Positions 1 to 11,190 of a stretch of DNA of 64,000 nt are shown piece after piece. Numbering within the stretch: position 1 is the stretch's first letter; every line of letters begins with the position of its first letter. Source of the DNA: Aedes albopictus (taxonomy: Eukaryota; Arthropoda; Insecta; Diptera; Culicidae); NCBI RefSeq assembly GCF_035046485.1, contig NC_085138.1:17425329-17489328 (forward strand), written 5' to 3'. The translations under genes and the position numbers were made by a program. The notes under the pieces are model-generated. The model was given only the letters and a program-made list of their open reading frames with translations, was not told where the DNA came from and ran no database searches.

Positions 1-1375
1 AGGTGAGAAATCATTTCACGTCGCCTTGGTGGGACCAAGATGAATGCTACGATGCCCGTGAAAGACCCGTCGGGACAGTTATTGACCGACCCAGCTGACC
101 AGTTGTAACGCTGGTTCAAGCACTTTGAAAACCTTTTTCAAGTGTCGGTCACGCCATCAACGCCAGCATGATCCGCCAAGGGTACGACGCATGTCCACAC
201 CGAAGCTCCATCATTGCAGGAGATAGAAACAGCCATCCGTGAAATCACAGAGCATGAAATCAAACAGAGTCCCAGGGGTCGATCGCATATCAGCTGAGAT
301 GCTCAAAGCTGACCCCATAGTATCCGCACAACTACTACATCAATTATTCCGCAACATATGGGAAGCCGCAACATTTCCGGCCATTGGATGCAAGGTGTTT
401 TAGTAAAGGTACCCAAAAAGGGCATCATCTTACTGTGTATCGTTCTCAAAGTCCTCTGCAAAGTGATCCTTAACCTGATACAGGAGAAGATTGACGCTAC
501 CCTCCGACGGCAGCAAGCAGGCTTTCGTGCCGGATGATCCTGTGTGGACCATATTGTCACGCTCCGTATCATCCTGGAGCAAATCAATGAATTCCAAGAG
601 TCTCTCTACCTGATGTTCATTGATTACGAAAAAGCTTTCGAGCGTCTCAATCACGAAAACATGTGGGGAGCCCTCAGGCGAAAGTGAGTCCCTGAGAAAA
701 TCATCGGCCTCATTGAAGCACAGTACAAGGCATTCTCGTACAGAGTACTGCACAACGGTATCTTAAAAAAAAAAAAAGATCCTGGTAGTCGCGATTGATC
801 GTGAACCAAATCGTGGGTAGCTGCCGCAGCCCTTTACCATGCAGCACCTAAATGATTTCATCGGCGCTCTGATATGCAGAGTAAGCTCGATGATGTTACC
901 GATAGCTCCTCGGCGGTAGATCTCACCATCAATGTCATCAAACCCAAATCGTTGGATATAAACACGGTCAGCTCTTCCAGCTTTACGGTAGCTGGGCAAG
1001 CAGTGGAGAATGTTTAAAGCTTCCAATATCATGGTAGCCAAATGGCGACCTATGGTGGCATCAAGATCGACATAGGTGCACGGATCAAGAAGGCTAGGGC
1101 TGCTTTTGCGAGTTTAAGAAATGCATGGAAAAACAATTAGATTAGTCGAATTTTCAACTCCAACTGAAACGAAAGTGGTTGGTGGTTCGGCCACACCCTA
1201 CGCAGGGGTAAGATCGAAATCTGCTAACAAGCGTTAGATTGGAACCCAGCAGGACATCGCAGCAGAGGCAGATCCAGAGGCTCATGGCAGTACAGCCTCA
1301 ACTACTTTCGACAGAAATTTGACCTGGCCACATGGCAAGACGATGGCTGGAAATCGCTTAGGATAAAGATTTTTC
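1..1375 (+). pseudogene. Degenerate RTE-like LINE (family 2), linker plus reverse transcriptase remnant
   Basis: Remnant of a non-LTR retrotransposon reverse transcriptase that would have copied its own RNA at a nicked target. The plus strand read across frameshifts gives the linker motif TKMNATMPVKD (near 38), then QQAGFRAG, then the catalytic motif-A region FIDYEKAFERLNHEN (about 615-660), KIIGLIEAQYKAF (about 698), QYHGSQMA-like and KIDIGARIKKARA (about 1065) and a C-terminal block ALDWNPAGHRSRGRSRGS (about 1230-1285). The core between motif A and the YLGSQ block is largely missing and an A-run lies at 765-777. Stops and frameshifts are frequent, so it is dead. The same family recurs at 44.5-47.2 and 59.6 kb. 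The 5' end lies outside the window. RTE-like assignment is inferred from resemblance to family 1; the exact clade is not certain. Confidence 0.8.
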
Positions 1376-3000
1376 ATTTCGGTCATCTGCACCACTGTGC
1401 TATACGCATCCTATACAATCATTCAATTAATAGCAGCAACCATAAACCAAGTAGATTTTACTATACCAAGCAGAAGCAGTACATAGTGTACAGGTAAGGG
1501 CGCAATGCGTGGTACGTTTGTTGCAATACAACCGACCCCGTTTGTTATGCTTAGCCTCGCACTATGAACGTAAATTGCACCACGAAGGTCTCGCACGCCG
1601 GACCACGCAAGGAAGGCACGAAAAGTGTCGATCAGCCAAGTTTATTATTTTCGGCCGTTTAATATTTGTCAACACAGTTCCAGGTACCTATAGATTCTAT
1701 TTTTGTAAGCATAACAGATTGCAGTAAATTCCATTACACATCAATGTAAAATCCATATTTGAAAACTTATATTAATCGTTACGAATAAAGAGGAAGGGCA
1801 TTCTATGTCCAACAGTGGAACGACTTTCAATGCTCTTCTTCGGAACACAGCATACCGAAAGCCTACGCTGGTGATTTGCCTCCTGGAAAATACCACCAGA
1901 AAGTTAGTAGCGTAATAATGAATAGTGAATATGTGAAATTGCAACGTATCCTGGAATAAGATTGAGGAATACGTGTCACCACCATGGGTAACTCAGAACT
2001 GAAAGCATTAAGTAGCTAACGTAGCGCGCCTAGCAACTGATTGTGAAATCCCTCCTTCGGTTGTATGGACATTCAACTCGGAGTTACCGCCCATCTAATT
2101 TAGGCCCCCCTAATTTCCCATTGCACGCACAAGTACCATCCTCAAAACTAATCGCAAGAAATTTCCTCTTGACCAAATATAGCTCTTTCTAGATCACCTC
2201 TCACCCGTCCAAAAAAGATACACAATTAATTTCTCGCGCTAATTAGCGTTCCCATTTGTACTCGAGAGAGAGGGGCTCAATCGTTCCGGACGCCAAAAGA
2301 GGGGCTTCTTTTTGTCTGCATCCTGCTCATTATTATGGCACGCCATGACACGCCATTGAATAGGCATTTATTTTTCTTTCGTCATTCGGCATAATTTTCG
2401 CGTGAAATCTAATAGAACTCCCCCGCCCCACACAGCAGGAGCAAAACGATACAGTACACCGATGAACGAACAAACGAAACAATCATTTTCGGCGAATGGC
2501 TTCTGATGGTGCGCGCGGTCGGTCGGTGGGTTTTTGGAGCGCAATTAACGCATCGGGGCAATTAGGCTAGCGACCGACCGACCGACCGGCGGACCGTGTT
2601 GTTTGAATGCTGCACGTGGGTACTTTACCGCTCAAGAACGTGAGGTGGCTACTTTTATTTTGGGGAAATGAGGGCTTCTCCTTTTTGGTGAGGTGCGATA
2701 CTAGGAAGGTTAAATGGATTTCAATTCGACAGCGTAATTTATATGGAAATCCGGACAACGAGAAAGAATGTTTCTGATTTCTGAGAGCTTTTAAATGAAA
2801 GGTACGTGCTTATTGAGTACAACTTTGCGGACAATGGGTAAGCTAAATATTTGGAACAGGCCGACGTGGAGCTTTCGCGGAAATATAACGTACCTTACAT
2901 CCAGCTCTCAGTTGAAATTTTTACAGAAATACCATGAAGCTGAAGCCGTAGTGTTGTGAATGGAACACGTCGACACTTGCTTTCACTATTCTGGAAGCAG
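1376..3000. other. Unassigned AT-rich sequence without recognisable gene
   Basis: No coding frame, RNA gene or transposon end is recognisable. The open frames here (longest about 72 codons) have no familiar motif. A short GACC tetranucleotide run occurs near 2571-2588. The stretch ends where a family 1 RTE fragment starts at about 3001. Confidence 0.5.
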
Positions 3001-3136
3001 TTTGGTTACCCAAATCCTGACTATCAACCGGTGCAAACAGGTGGACAACTTTTCTGGGCCCATCTTGATGAGTTCATCTACGTTACCGTCCTTACCAACT
3101 GTTTTGTAGGTTTTGAGCTGATGAATGGCATCCTTA
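3001..3136 (-). pseudogene. RTE family 1 fragment, part 1
   Basis: Minus-strand remnant of the linker/RT region of the LINE that is intact at 19.6-22.6 kb: it matches the stretch encoding HQLKTNKAAGKDGIAAEL and GPEKLATCLH. It is cut at 3136 by a TA-flanked insertion and resumes at 4273. Too decayed and short to be functional. Confidence 0.75.
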
Positions 3137-4270
3137 CCCAAGTAACAATTTCATCGCTGATTGGTTTTGTTTGATTTTTATTAATGTTTTATTACAGCAA
3201 TAATTAAAACTCACAGTTTTATGACTGCTTTTATGAAAATCATTAATAAAATGTTTTATAGTATACTTGAAAATATCCATAAAGACAGATTTTAAGAGTA
3301 AATAAAACTTTCCGATATGTCAACCTTCTGGCAATCATTATTACCGCAATAAAACTGTTAAAACTCTCAACAGATGACGATCCGTTCGATTAGTAACAAC
3401 ATCTGTTGGTGGAAAAGCAGAAACTACGACACTGGTAGGTTTATTGCGGTCATCATAAAAGTAAATTTGCTTTCGTTTTATTTTCGCTGATTATGGTCGT
3501 CGCCATATTGAAAAATTAGTTAACGTGAATGAAAAATAGTTAATTTTGCTTGAATTAGCAATGAATTGTTAGTTTGCAACCATTTTCATAACATGCTCAT
3601 ATAAATAAACTCTCTCTGCTGAGTTTTGTTGTAATTTATTTCATTCCAAGATGATAATATTCACTATTTTCGAAGCGCATTAATTTTATGATTCTGCAAC
3701 CCCAATATTCACAGTAATTTCGAATGCGCATAAGCCTGCCAGCACAATAACTTCTAAAATACTACTTTGAAATAATCGCTTTTAACTTACGAATGATGTA
3801 TCCTCCTGAACTTTACGTGCCATCGAAGAAGCTTCTATGCATCTTGAGCTGTCAAAGTTTTTATTGAAAAAAAAAAAACAACAACAATCGAGAATGGGAA
3901 ATATTTCAACTAGGTTTTAAAACGGGTTTATTGCTACTCTTAATGCGGTTTGCAAAACCTCTCCGAGAGTGGTCCACTTAGCCGGAAAATACTCTTAAAG
4001 GGGCTGTCCATAAACCACGTGGTCATTTTTTTGGGACTTCTCAACCCCCCCCCCGCGTGGTCATTACTCCATACAATTTTTTTTATTCGTCCATACAAAA
4101 TGGTCATCGGCCGAACCCCCCCCCCCCCCCCCATGACCACGTGGTTTATGGACAGCCCCAAAGAGGTTATCAAGAGGTTTTGATGTATGCCTCTGTTTTA
4201 TTGCAAGTTTTATAAAATTGGTCATGAAGATCTCTTGTAGAGCCGAACAAAGCTTAAAATGTTACTTGGG
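3137..4270. mobile_element. TA-flanked non-autonomous DNA element with CCCAAGTAACA termini
   Basis: Starts CCCAAGTAACA and ends TGTTACTTGGG, perfect 11-bp terminal inverted repeats. It interrupts a family 1 RTE fragment: the RTE sequence reads CCT-TA before it and TA-GCTTCCCTC after it, where the intact copy reads CCTTAACTTCCCTC, so the target duplication is TA, as for Tc1/mariner-type elements. No transposase frame exists in its 1134 bp. A 160-bp foldback element is nested at 4000-4159. The same terminal motif recurs at about 4444, 12215, 18720, 43062 and 44548. Confidence 0.75.
4000..4159. mobile_element. Foldback MITE, GGGGCTGTCC family (copy 1)
   Basis: A 160-bp palindromic element. Both ends carry GGGGCTGTCCATAAACC followed by ACGTGGTCA in opposite orientation; the centre is a C-rich run (about 4116-4131). 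It is flanked by the 3-bp direct repeat AAA. Three-bp duplications and GG-starting ends fit PIF/Harbinger-type MITEs, which is an inference. Copies are at 34161-34292 and, as a half, at 47178-47235. Confidence 0.7.
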
Positions 4271-4272
4271 TA

Positions 4273-4443
4273 GCTTCCCTCTGCGTTTGAGTTGGATCAT
4301 TTCCGTCCTGTGCTGCATTGACGTAGTCGTTCACTCCGTTGTCGTGGTCTCCCGTGCCTTCGTTCTCCACGCCATTCAGGTGCTCATCGAAGTGCTACTT
4401 TCACCATTCAATCACATAACGCCCGTCTGACAAGAGCTTCCCG
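4273..4443 (-). pseudogene. RTE family 1 fragment, part 2
   Basis: Continuation of the fragment at 3001-3136 after the TA-flanked insertion. The minus strand corresponds to the linker of the intact element (region of TPTLREVKD upstream to the EVIERWKQHFD block). It stops where another CCCAAGTAACA end begins at about 4444. Dead. Confidence 0.7.
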
Positions 4444-4750
4444 CCCAAGTAACATTTTCAGTTTTATGAAACTCTAGAAGATTATCATAAATCTACCTCA
4501 ATAAAACTCTTGTCAAGGCAACATTATCCGCATTGCTTCTACCATAACCTCAGGAAGATTAAAATCTTGCTAGTTGGCCCATCCTGGTGAAGGTTTTGAA
4601 GTGTATTCAGCAAAAGTAATCCAGCATTTGTGGTAACTATCTCTAGAGTACTCTACCTAGGTAAATGCTATCCCCACTAATAATGACATTCATCGTAACT
4701 ATTCTGAATTCATAAATTATATTTCGTCTTGATAAATTCATCATGGAAGA
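4444..4750. other. Left end of another CCCAAGTAACA element, right end not found
   Basis: Begins CCCAAGTAACATTTTCAG like the element at 3137, directly after RTE sequence, but no matching right terminus or TA duplication is visible nearby. The rest is AT-rich without coding potential. Confidence 0.45.
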
Positions 4751-5464
4751 AAAACCCTGATTAATCCACCTAGTGGTGATAGCGCCTTTCTCGTCGAATA
4801 TGTACTCATGATGTCGACGTAAGCCGAAGTGTTCCTGAATCCTAAGAATACTCTATTGAGAAAAGCAAGAATTTTATCAAAGCCATTATCGAATAGAAAA
4901 CTTATTGATGACGCATATTCCGACGTTATGTTCAACGTATAGGCAGAGCTTAAAAATATCAGAGCTCTCAGTTGACTGCTTGACCACCTTCACTGTCATT
5001 GGAGGCCAATCAATATGAAGACGATGATTACAAGCTAAGATATAACCTTTTTCACAACCACAGATCACTTTGGGGTCGTCGACAAAGTTTTTTCTGTTCA
5101 CTTCAGGCTAAATAAATCGCTGATTACAAGATCCATGTAAAATTGAACAAAAAAAAATGCAAGCAAGTGAAATTTCCCAAACTAAATCCCAATTAAATTT
5201 CAACCACATTACAGAGCGCGAGGGCGCAACCAGTCACATCAGAACTTTGTGTAGTAACTTTAGACGCAACAGGGGATTGAAAAAAAAATGTTCAGGGTTG
5301 TTGCGATTAAATTTTAATTTTCCCATTCAACGTTGACTGTAAGGATGAGTAGGAATCTGGAATGGTGTGATTTGATGAGTTCTGAGGTCACTTTAGTTTT
5401 GTCATGATGAAGAGAACAATTACACATATCTATCGCTTGCTGTGATTTTGCTCACTTTCGTAGT

Positions 5465-7000
5465 TCCGGCAAAGCACCCAAAGTTGGTTCTGTAATACTG
5501 CTGGTAGTCTCTATTGTGGTTGAGCCTATTTTCTTGCTAACCGGTAATCAGGTTATCAAAAAAGCCGCGATTTGACGTGTGGCATGCATTAGTTTGGTTA
5601 ACTTTTGTATATGACCACTTCCGGCGGGACACCCGGAACCACAAACACTACCGGTAGTAACCTATGTAGTCTGTGCATATTTTCTTACTAACCGTTCATC
5701 AGGTAATCGAAAAGGCCGTGATTTGATGCACCGAATGCATGAGTTTGGTTCAATTTTACATTTTACCACTTACGGCGAGACATCTGGAACCAGGACAGTA
5801 CCAATTGTCCCAAATATGGCATGAAACTTGTTTCCTCTAACTGTTCACCCGATTTCCCAGAAAGCCACGAATTGATGTGTCACATGCATGGGTTTGGATC
5901 ATTTTTACATTTTACCAATTCCAGCAAGGCATCCGGAACCGGTTCTGGAACACTACCGGTAGTCTCTAATGTGATCTGAGACTATTTTCTTGCTGATCGT
6001 TTTTCATGTTATCGAAAAAGCCGGTATTTAATGAGCCGCACGCATGTGTTTGGTTTCCTTCCACATTCGTCCACTTCCGGCGGGACACCCGGAATTGGTT
6101 CTGGAACACTACCGGTTTTCCCTAATGTGGTCTGAGATTTTTTTTCGATAACCGTTCATCAGATTACCTAAAAAGCTGCGATTTGATGTGTCACATGCAT
6201 GGATTTGGTTCTCTTTTACATTTGACCACTTCCGGCGGGACAACTGCAACCGATTCCGGAACACTACCGGTAGTTTCTAATGTAGTCTGGTTCTATTTTC
6301 TTGCTAATCGTTCATCGGGTTTTCGAAAAAGCCGCAATTTGATGTGTTGCATGCATTACTTTGGTTCACTTATGTATTTGGCCACTTCCGGCGGGACACT
6401 CGGAATCGGTTCCGGAGCACCACCGGTTCAGATATGGTCTAAGACTCTTTTCCTGCTTACCGTTCATCAGGTTTTAAGAATAGCCGCAATTTGGTGTGTC
6501 GCATGCATGGGTTTGGTTCACTTTTGTATTTGGTCAATTCCGGTGCGACACTCGGAACCGGTTCTGGAACACTACCTGTAGTTTTTAATGTGGTGTGAGC
6601 CTATTTTCTTGCTAACCGTTTATCAGGTTATCGAGAAAGCCGCGATTTGATGTGTCGCGTGCATAGGTTTGCTCCACTTTAATATTTGGCCACTTCCGGC
6701 GGGACACCCGGAACCGGTTCTGGAATACTACCGGTTCAGATATGGTCTGAGACTATTTTCCTGCATACCGTTAATCAGGTTATCGAAAAAGCCGCTATTT
6801 GATGTGTCGCATGCATGGATTTGGTTCACTTTTTTATTGGCCACTTCCGGCGGGACACCCGGAACCGGTTCTGGAACACTACCGGTTAAGATATGGTCTG
6901 AGAGTATTTTCCTGCATACCGTTCATCAGGTTATGGAAAATGCCGCGGTTTTATGTGTCGCATGCATAGGATTGTAGCATTTTCATATCTGGCCCCTTCC
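5465..7000 (+). repeat. Tandem array of ~150-bp units, left arm
   Basis: About ten diverged direct repeats spaced 149-156 bp, judged by successive CACTTCCGGCGGGACAC-type motifs near 5616, 5767, 5916, 6072, 6227, 6383, 6535, 6690, 6842 and 6993. Each unit contains TTTGATGTGTCGCATGCATG, the CGGCGGGACACCCGGAACC segment, ACTACCGGT, and a GTTCATCAGGTTAT segment. Not CRISPR: eukaryotic, long diverged units, no spacers. Confidence 0.85.
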
Positions 7001-7162
7001 TGGGGTACCGTTCCGGAACACCTAAATGGCCAAACCTCCGGAACGGCTGTACCGATCCGAACCATTTTCAATAGGAAACAATGGGACCAGATTCCGCGTC
7101 GAATGAACCGTCGGTCATTACAATCGGCTGAGGTTTACTGCCAAAAAGTAATGTGAGTTTAT

Positions 7163-7216
7163 TTTGTACACACACATACACACATACATACACACACACA
7201 TACATACACACAGACA
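7163..7216. repeat. CA/CATA microsatellite
   Basis: Alternating CACACA and CATA units adjoining the inner module of element A; a mirror TG/TATG tract lies at 7867-7912 in element B. Confidence 0.9.
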
Positions 7217-7341
7217 TCACCTCAATTCGCCGAGCTGAGTTGATTGGTATATGTGACTCGACCCTCCGGGCCTTCTATCAAAAAGTCATTTTTGGAGTGA
7301 ACATATAGCCTTTCCAGTACACTTAGTGTACGAGAAAGGCA

Positions 7342-7734
7342 AAAACAAAACTGGCAGAGAAATACTGCAAATAATACGTTTCAAATTTGCAAATTTTGCA
7401 CGGTGATTATTTATAGTATAAAGCCACCAAACCAGTTGCCGGATGAAATTTCATGTGGAATATGCTATAAAAGATGCGAAAAAATAAGCGCCCCCTTCGA
7501 AACCGTTAATATAACATACAAATGTCACCTGAAAATATGATTGAAAATCATCATCGCGGAAGAATAATTCAACAATCCAATATGTCGGCGCTGAAAATAT
7601 CTATTTTTCTATCATTTCCACTTTGCTTTCATAAAAGCATCATTTAACGCATAATGCCTTGTGATTGCATTTGTAATGACATCCTGCATGCTAAATGGTT
7701 ACGATAAAAGCTGATCTAAAGCCGTTTCGTTATT
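7342..7734. other. Unique spacer between the two inverted elements
   Basis: AT-rich, no open frame of note. It is bracketed by CGAGAAAGGCAAAAA on the left and TTTTTGCCTTTCTCG on the right, so it may be original target sequence between two tail-to-tail insertions, or the centre of one giant foldback. Confidence 0.5.
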
Positions 7735-7866
7735 TTTGCCTTTCTCGTACACCAAGGTGTACCGAAAGGCTATATGTTCACTCCAAAAACGAAAATTTGA
7801 TAGAGCCTCCGGAGGGGTCAAGTCTTATATACCAATCGACTCAGCTCGATGAATTGAGATGATGTC

Positions 7867-7912
7867 TGTGTGTGTGTATGTGTGTGTGTATGTGTGTGTG
7901 TATGTGTGTGTA
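7867..7912. repeat. TG/TATG microsatellite
   Basis: TGTGTG/TATG run, the mirror of 7163-7216. Confidence 0.9.
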
Positions 7913-8084
7913 CAAAAAAACTCACATCACTTTTTGGCAGTAAACCTCATCCGATTTCAATGACCGATGGTTCATTCGACGCGGAATCTGGTCCCATTGT
8001 TTCCTATTGAAAATGGTTCGGATCGGTTCAGCCGTTCCGGAGATATGGCCATTTAGGTGTTCCGGAACGGTACCCCAGGAAGGG

Positions 8085-10250
8085 ACCAGATATGAAAATG
8101 CATCAAACCTATGCATGCGACACATCAAACCACGGCATTTTCGATAACCTGATGAGCGGTAAGCAGAAAAATAGTCTAAGACCATATCTGAACCGGTAGT
8201 GTTCCGGAACCGGTTCCGGGTGTCCCGCCGGAAGTGGCAAATATCAAAGTGAACCAAACCCATGTATGAGACACATCAAACCACGGCATTTTCGATAACC
8301 TGATGAGCGGTAAGCAGGAAAATAGTCTCAGACCATATCTGAACCGGTAGTGTTCCGGAACCGATTCTAGGCGTCCCGCTGGAAGTGGCCAAATATACAA
8401 TTGAACCAAACCCATGCATGCAGCACATCAAACCACGGCATTTTAGATGACCTGATGGACAATGTTGCTGCCAGCACTGCCCCGCGGTGTAACCGTAACT
8501 GAACGCTATTTGTTCCCAGAACAAAAAGGGCTTCTTCCGATGTCTTTAGCAGATCGCAAACTCGCTCGTTGGTGCGTATACAGCTTTAAGCTACAAATTT
8601 ATTAGCAAATTAGTTTTAGTTTTAGCTCATTCATGTAAGACTTACAAATTTCGGTGAGCCTAATCTCGAAGAGATTTTTACTGTCTTGCCGTAGTTTTCG
8701 CCTACGCTGCCTATCTGTGATATTTAATTTTAAGGTTAGATTTAGTATTTAATAGAATATATCGAACTCACTGTGATAATCACCAACTGTGATACTGTTT
8801 AGGTTTAAGTTCAGTTTGATTTTAACGTTAGCTTATAAGTTCAGCTGTAAATAGTTTAAAGAAATAATATATTCAAGTATTCTCCTATAAGTTTTCACAT
8901 TGTCACGTACTCGCATGCCCTTTCACCACGTTTACAAAGAACAAGTGACAATTTTCGCTTCTGTATGTCATTCGGATGACTGACATTCCCACGGATGACA
9001 TAACAGCCTGTCGGGAGCTACACCGTTCAGTTACGGTTACACCGCGGGGCAGTGCTGGCAGCAACAGACAATGAGCAGGAAAATCATCTCAGACTATACC
9101 TGAACCGGTAGTGTTCCGGAACCGGTTCTAGGCGTCCCGCTGGAAGTGGCCAAATATACAATTATACAATATACAATTATACAAATATACAATGAGCAGG
9201 AAAATCATCTCAGATCATATCTGAACCAGTAGTGTTCCGGATCCCGTTCTGGGGTTCCCGCCGAAGTGGTTAAATCTGAAAGAGAAACAAACCCGTACAT
9301 GCGTCACATCAAATAGCGGCTTTTTAGATTACCTAATGAACGGTCAGCAAGTGTTTCGGAATCGGTTTTGAGTGGCCGGAAGAAGCCAAATGTAAAAGTG
9401 AACCAAATCCAGGCATGTGACACATCAAATCGTGGATTTTGCGATAACCTTATGAACAGTTAGCTAGAAAATAGCCTTAAGTCACTGGTAGTGGTCCGGA
9501 ATTGGTTCAGAGAGTCTCGTCGAAATTGTCAAACCCTGCATGTGACACCTTCAATTTGCAGCGTTTTTGGTTAACCGATGAGCAGTTAACAAGACAATAA
9601 TGTTAGACCATATTTGGTTCAGCCGGTAGTTACCCGGAATCAGATCCGGGTAGTAAAATGTAAAATTTACCCAAACCCATGGATGCGGTACATCAAATCA
9701 CGACCAGTCTTGTAAACATTCGATACTTTTTACTACCTTCATTTCGTTGCCGCAGTCGGGTGTCAGTCGGATTTGTTACATTCGTGCGCTATCGTTTCCT
9801 CTTACCAACACACAGCACGAGCAGTAGAACGAAGACTGATCACGACTTATCGACAACCTGATGGAAAAATAGGGTCAGACCACATTAGATTCCCGGTAGT
9901 GTTGCGGGTTCAGCTGTGGCTTCGAAAGTGGTTAGAAGTAAAAGTGAAGCAAACCCATTCATGCGATATATCAAATCGCGGTGATTAGGTAAAGGTGAAT
10001 AAATAGCAATAAAATATTCTCAGACCATAATTGGGACAACCGGTAGTGTCATGGTCCATGACTCATGGAATCAGATCCGGCTATCCCACCGGAAATTACC
10101 AAGAATAAAAATGAACCAAACCCATACATACGACACATCAGATCGCAGATTTTTTGATAATCTAATGAACGGTTAGCAAGAAAATAGCCTTAGATCGCAT
10201 TAAAGACTAGCTGTTGTGTAGCAGAACCAACGTTCATGTGAAAAATTAAA
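8085..10250 (-). repeat. Tandem array of ~150-bp units, right arm (inverted)
   Basis: Same unit as 5465-7000 on the opposite strand: CCGGTAGTGTTCCGGAACC, CGTCCCGCTGGAAGTGG and AACCAAACCCATGCATG recur (8190-8450 and after the insertion from 9072). Units beyond about 9700 are strongly decayed. A short ATACAATTATACAA duplication sits at 9152-9190. Confidence 0.8.
8463..9066. mobile_element. Solo-LTR-like insertion with 5-bp TSD
   Basis: A 604-bp insertion beginning TGTTGCTGCC and ending GGCAGCAACA, flanked by GACAA on both sides (8458-8462 and 9067-9071). Removing it restores the surrounding repeat unit (CCTGATG-GACAA-TGAGCAGG). TG...CA ends and a 5-bp duplication fit a solo LTR of a BEL/Pao or Ty3 element. 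Unusually, the outer 43 bp at each end (8463-8505 and 9024-9066) are perfect inverted repeats, which is atypical for LTRs and leaves a DNA foldback element as the alternative. No coding frame. Confidence 0.7.
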
Positions 10251-11190
10251 TCGTGGCTTTGTTTAATGGCCTGATAAACATTAGGCATGAACAACAGCGA
10301 CGAATAGGTCTAAGTTCTCATATATGAGAACAAAATATAGACAAAACTAAAGCGATCTCATCAAATCGTACCATTTCAGATTCCTAAGGTGTAAAGTTAT
10401 AGCAGGATTGGTCAACGTTGAATGGAAAAATAAGAATTTGATCGCGTAAACAGAAGATGGTGGCTGTTTTAAGGAATTTTGAGCTCTAAAACTATGTAAA
10501 ATAAGTGTATTTGGTATGGAAAATTTGTTTGGAGTCCACCAGAGTATCCAAAATAGCGGTCCAAAGTCCAAGATAATGGCCCAGTATTCAAGTTAGTGCT
10601 TATTTTATAGGATTTTTAATTCTTGCATTATGGGCATATTTTGTATGAAAATATATCCAGAATTCAAAATTTGTAATCAGAAAACCCAAGCTGTGTGCTG
10701 TTTCACAAGGTCTGCAATATGACTATAGTTTGAATGGGGAAGAATGCCGGTCTTCGTTCAAAACTGGTAACCAGAAAATTATAAACGACATGCCAAAATT
10801 CAATACGGCGACTATTTTATGTAATTTTAGGTGGAGAGTCCAAAAATGAATACCAGAACATTCAAGATGGTGTCTCAATGTTCAAGATGGCGGTTAGTTT
10901 AGTTGGGGTAGATATCCGAAGTCATAAAATGATGACCGGAAAATCTAAAATGGCGTTTCAAAATTTTGTGGCTTCATGACACTTATATGGTTTGAATTTT
11001 GTGTTATAATTTCTGAATATTGGATGTTATGCTAATATAAAATGTATCCATATTGAGTAGATTTAGCAAGCAGTTTTCATTTTGTATTTATGTCAATGTC
11101 ATCAACATGTCGCTCGAGTTTTGTTGAAAGGATATTTTCAAGCACGAGAAAGGCATCATCACCGCTAGGTGGATTAATTAGGGTTTTTTA

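Larger units (their letters stand above)
4751..7341 (+). mobile_element. Repeat-built element A (outer end, ~150-bp tandem repeats, CA-rich inner end)
   Basis: The outer end carries ATTAATCCACCTAGTGG then GCCTTTCTCG (4784-4793); the inner end carries TACACTTAGTGTACGAGAAAGGC around 7319-7341, so the two ends share GCCTTTCTCG / CGAGAAAGGC as an inverted repeat. Between them lie a non-repeated 0.65 kb, about ten ~150-bp repeats (5465-7000), a unique module, and a CA/CATA microsatellite (7163-7216). No credible coding sequence: open frames inside the repeats (for example 6183-6581) are by-products. A second copy in inverse orientation follows at 7735-11190. Superfamily unknown to me; element boundaries are inferred. 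Confidence 0.55.
7735..11190 (-). mobile_element. Repeat-built element B, inverse of element A
   Basis: Mirror image of element A: inner end with GCCTTTCTCGTACACC (7735), TG-rich microsatellite, the same unique module (7922-8085), ~150-bp repeats on the opposite strand (8085-10250, increasingly decayed) and an outer end CGAGAAAGGC...CTAGGTGGATTAATTAGGG (11144-11183) matching the outer end of element A. It is enlarged by an LTR-like insertion at 8463-9066. The stretch 10250-11140 has low-grade repetition of 'AAAATGGCG'-like words but no gene. Confidence 0.55.

Noticed and set aside
6183..6977. Repetitive protein frames with WF/TSGGT motifs
   Set aside because: They follow the ~150-bp tandem repeats and switch frame with unit length; no evidence of selection on protein.
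5465..10250. Repeats considered as a CRISPR array
   Set aside because: Units are long, diverged and directly abutting without unique spacers, in a mosquito-type genome.
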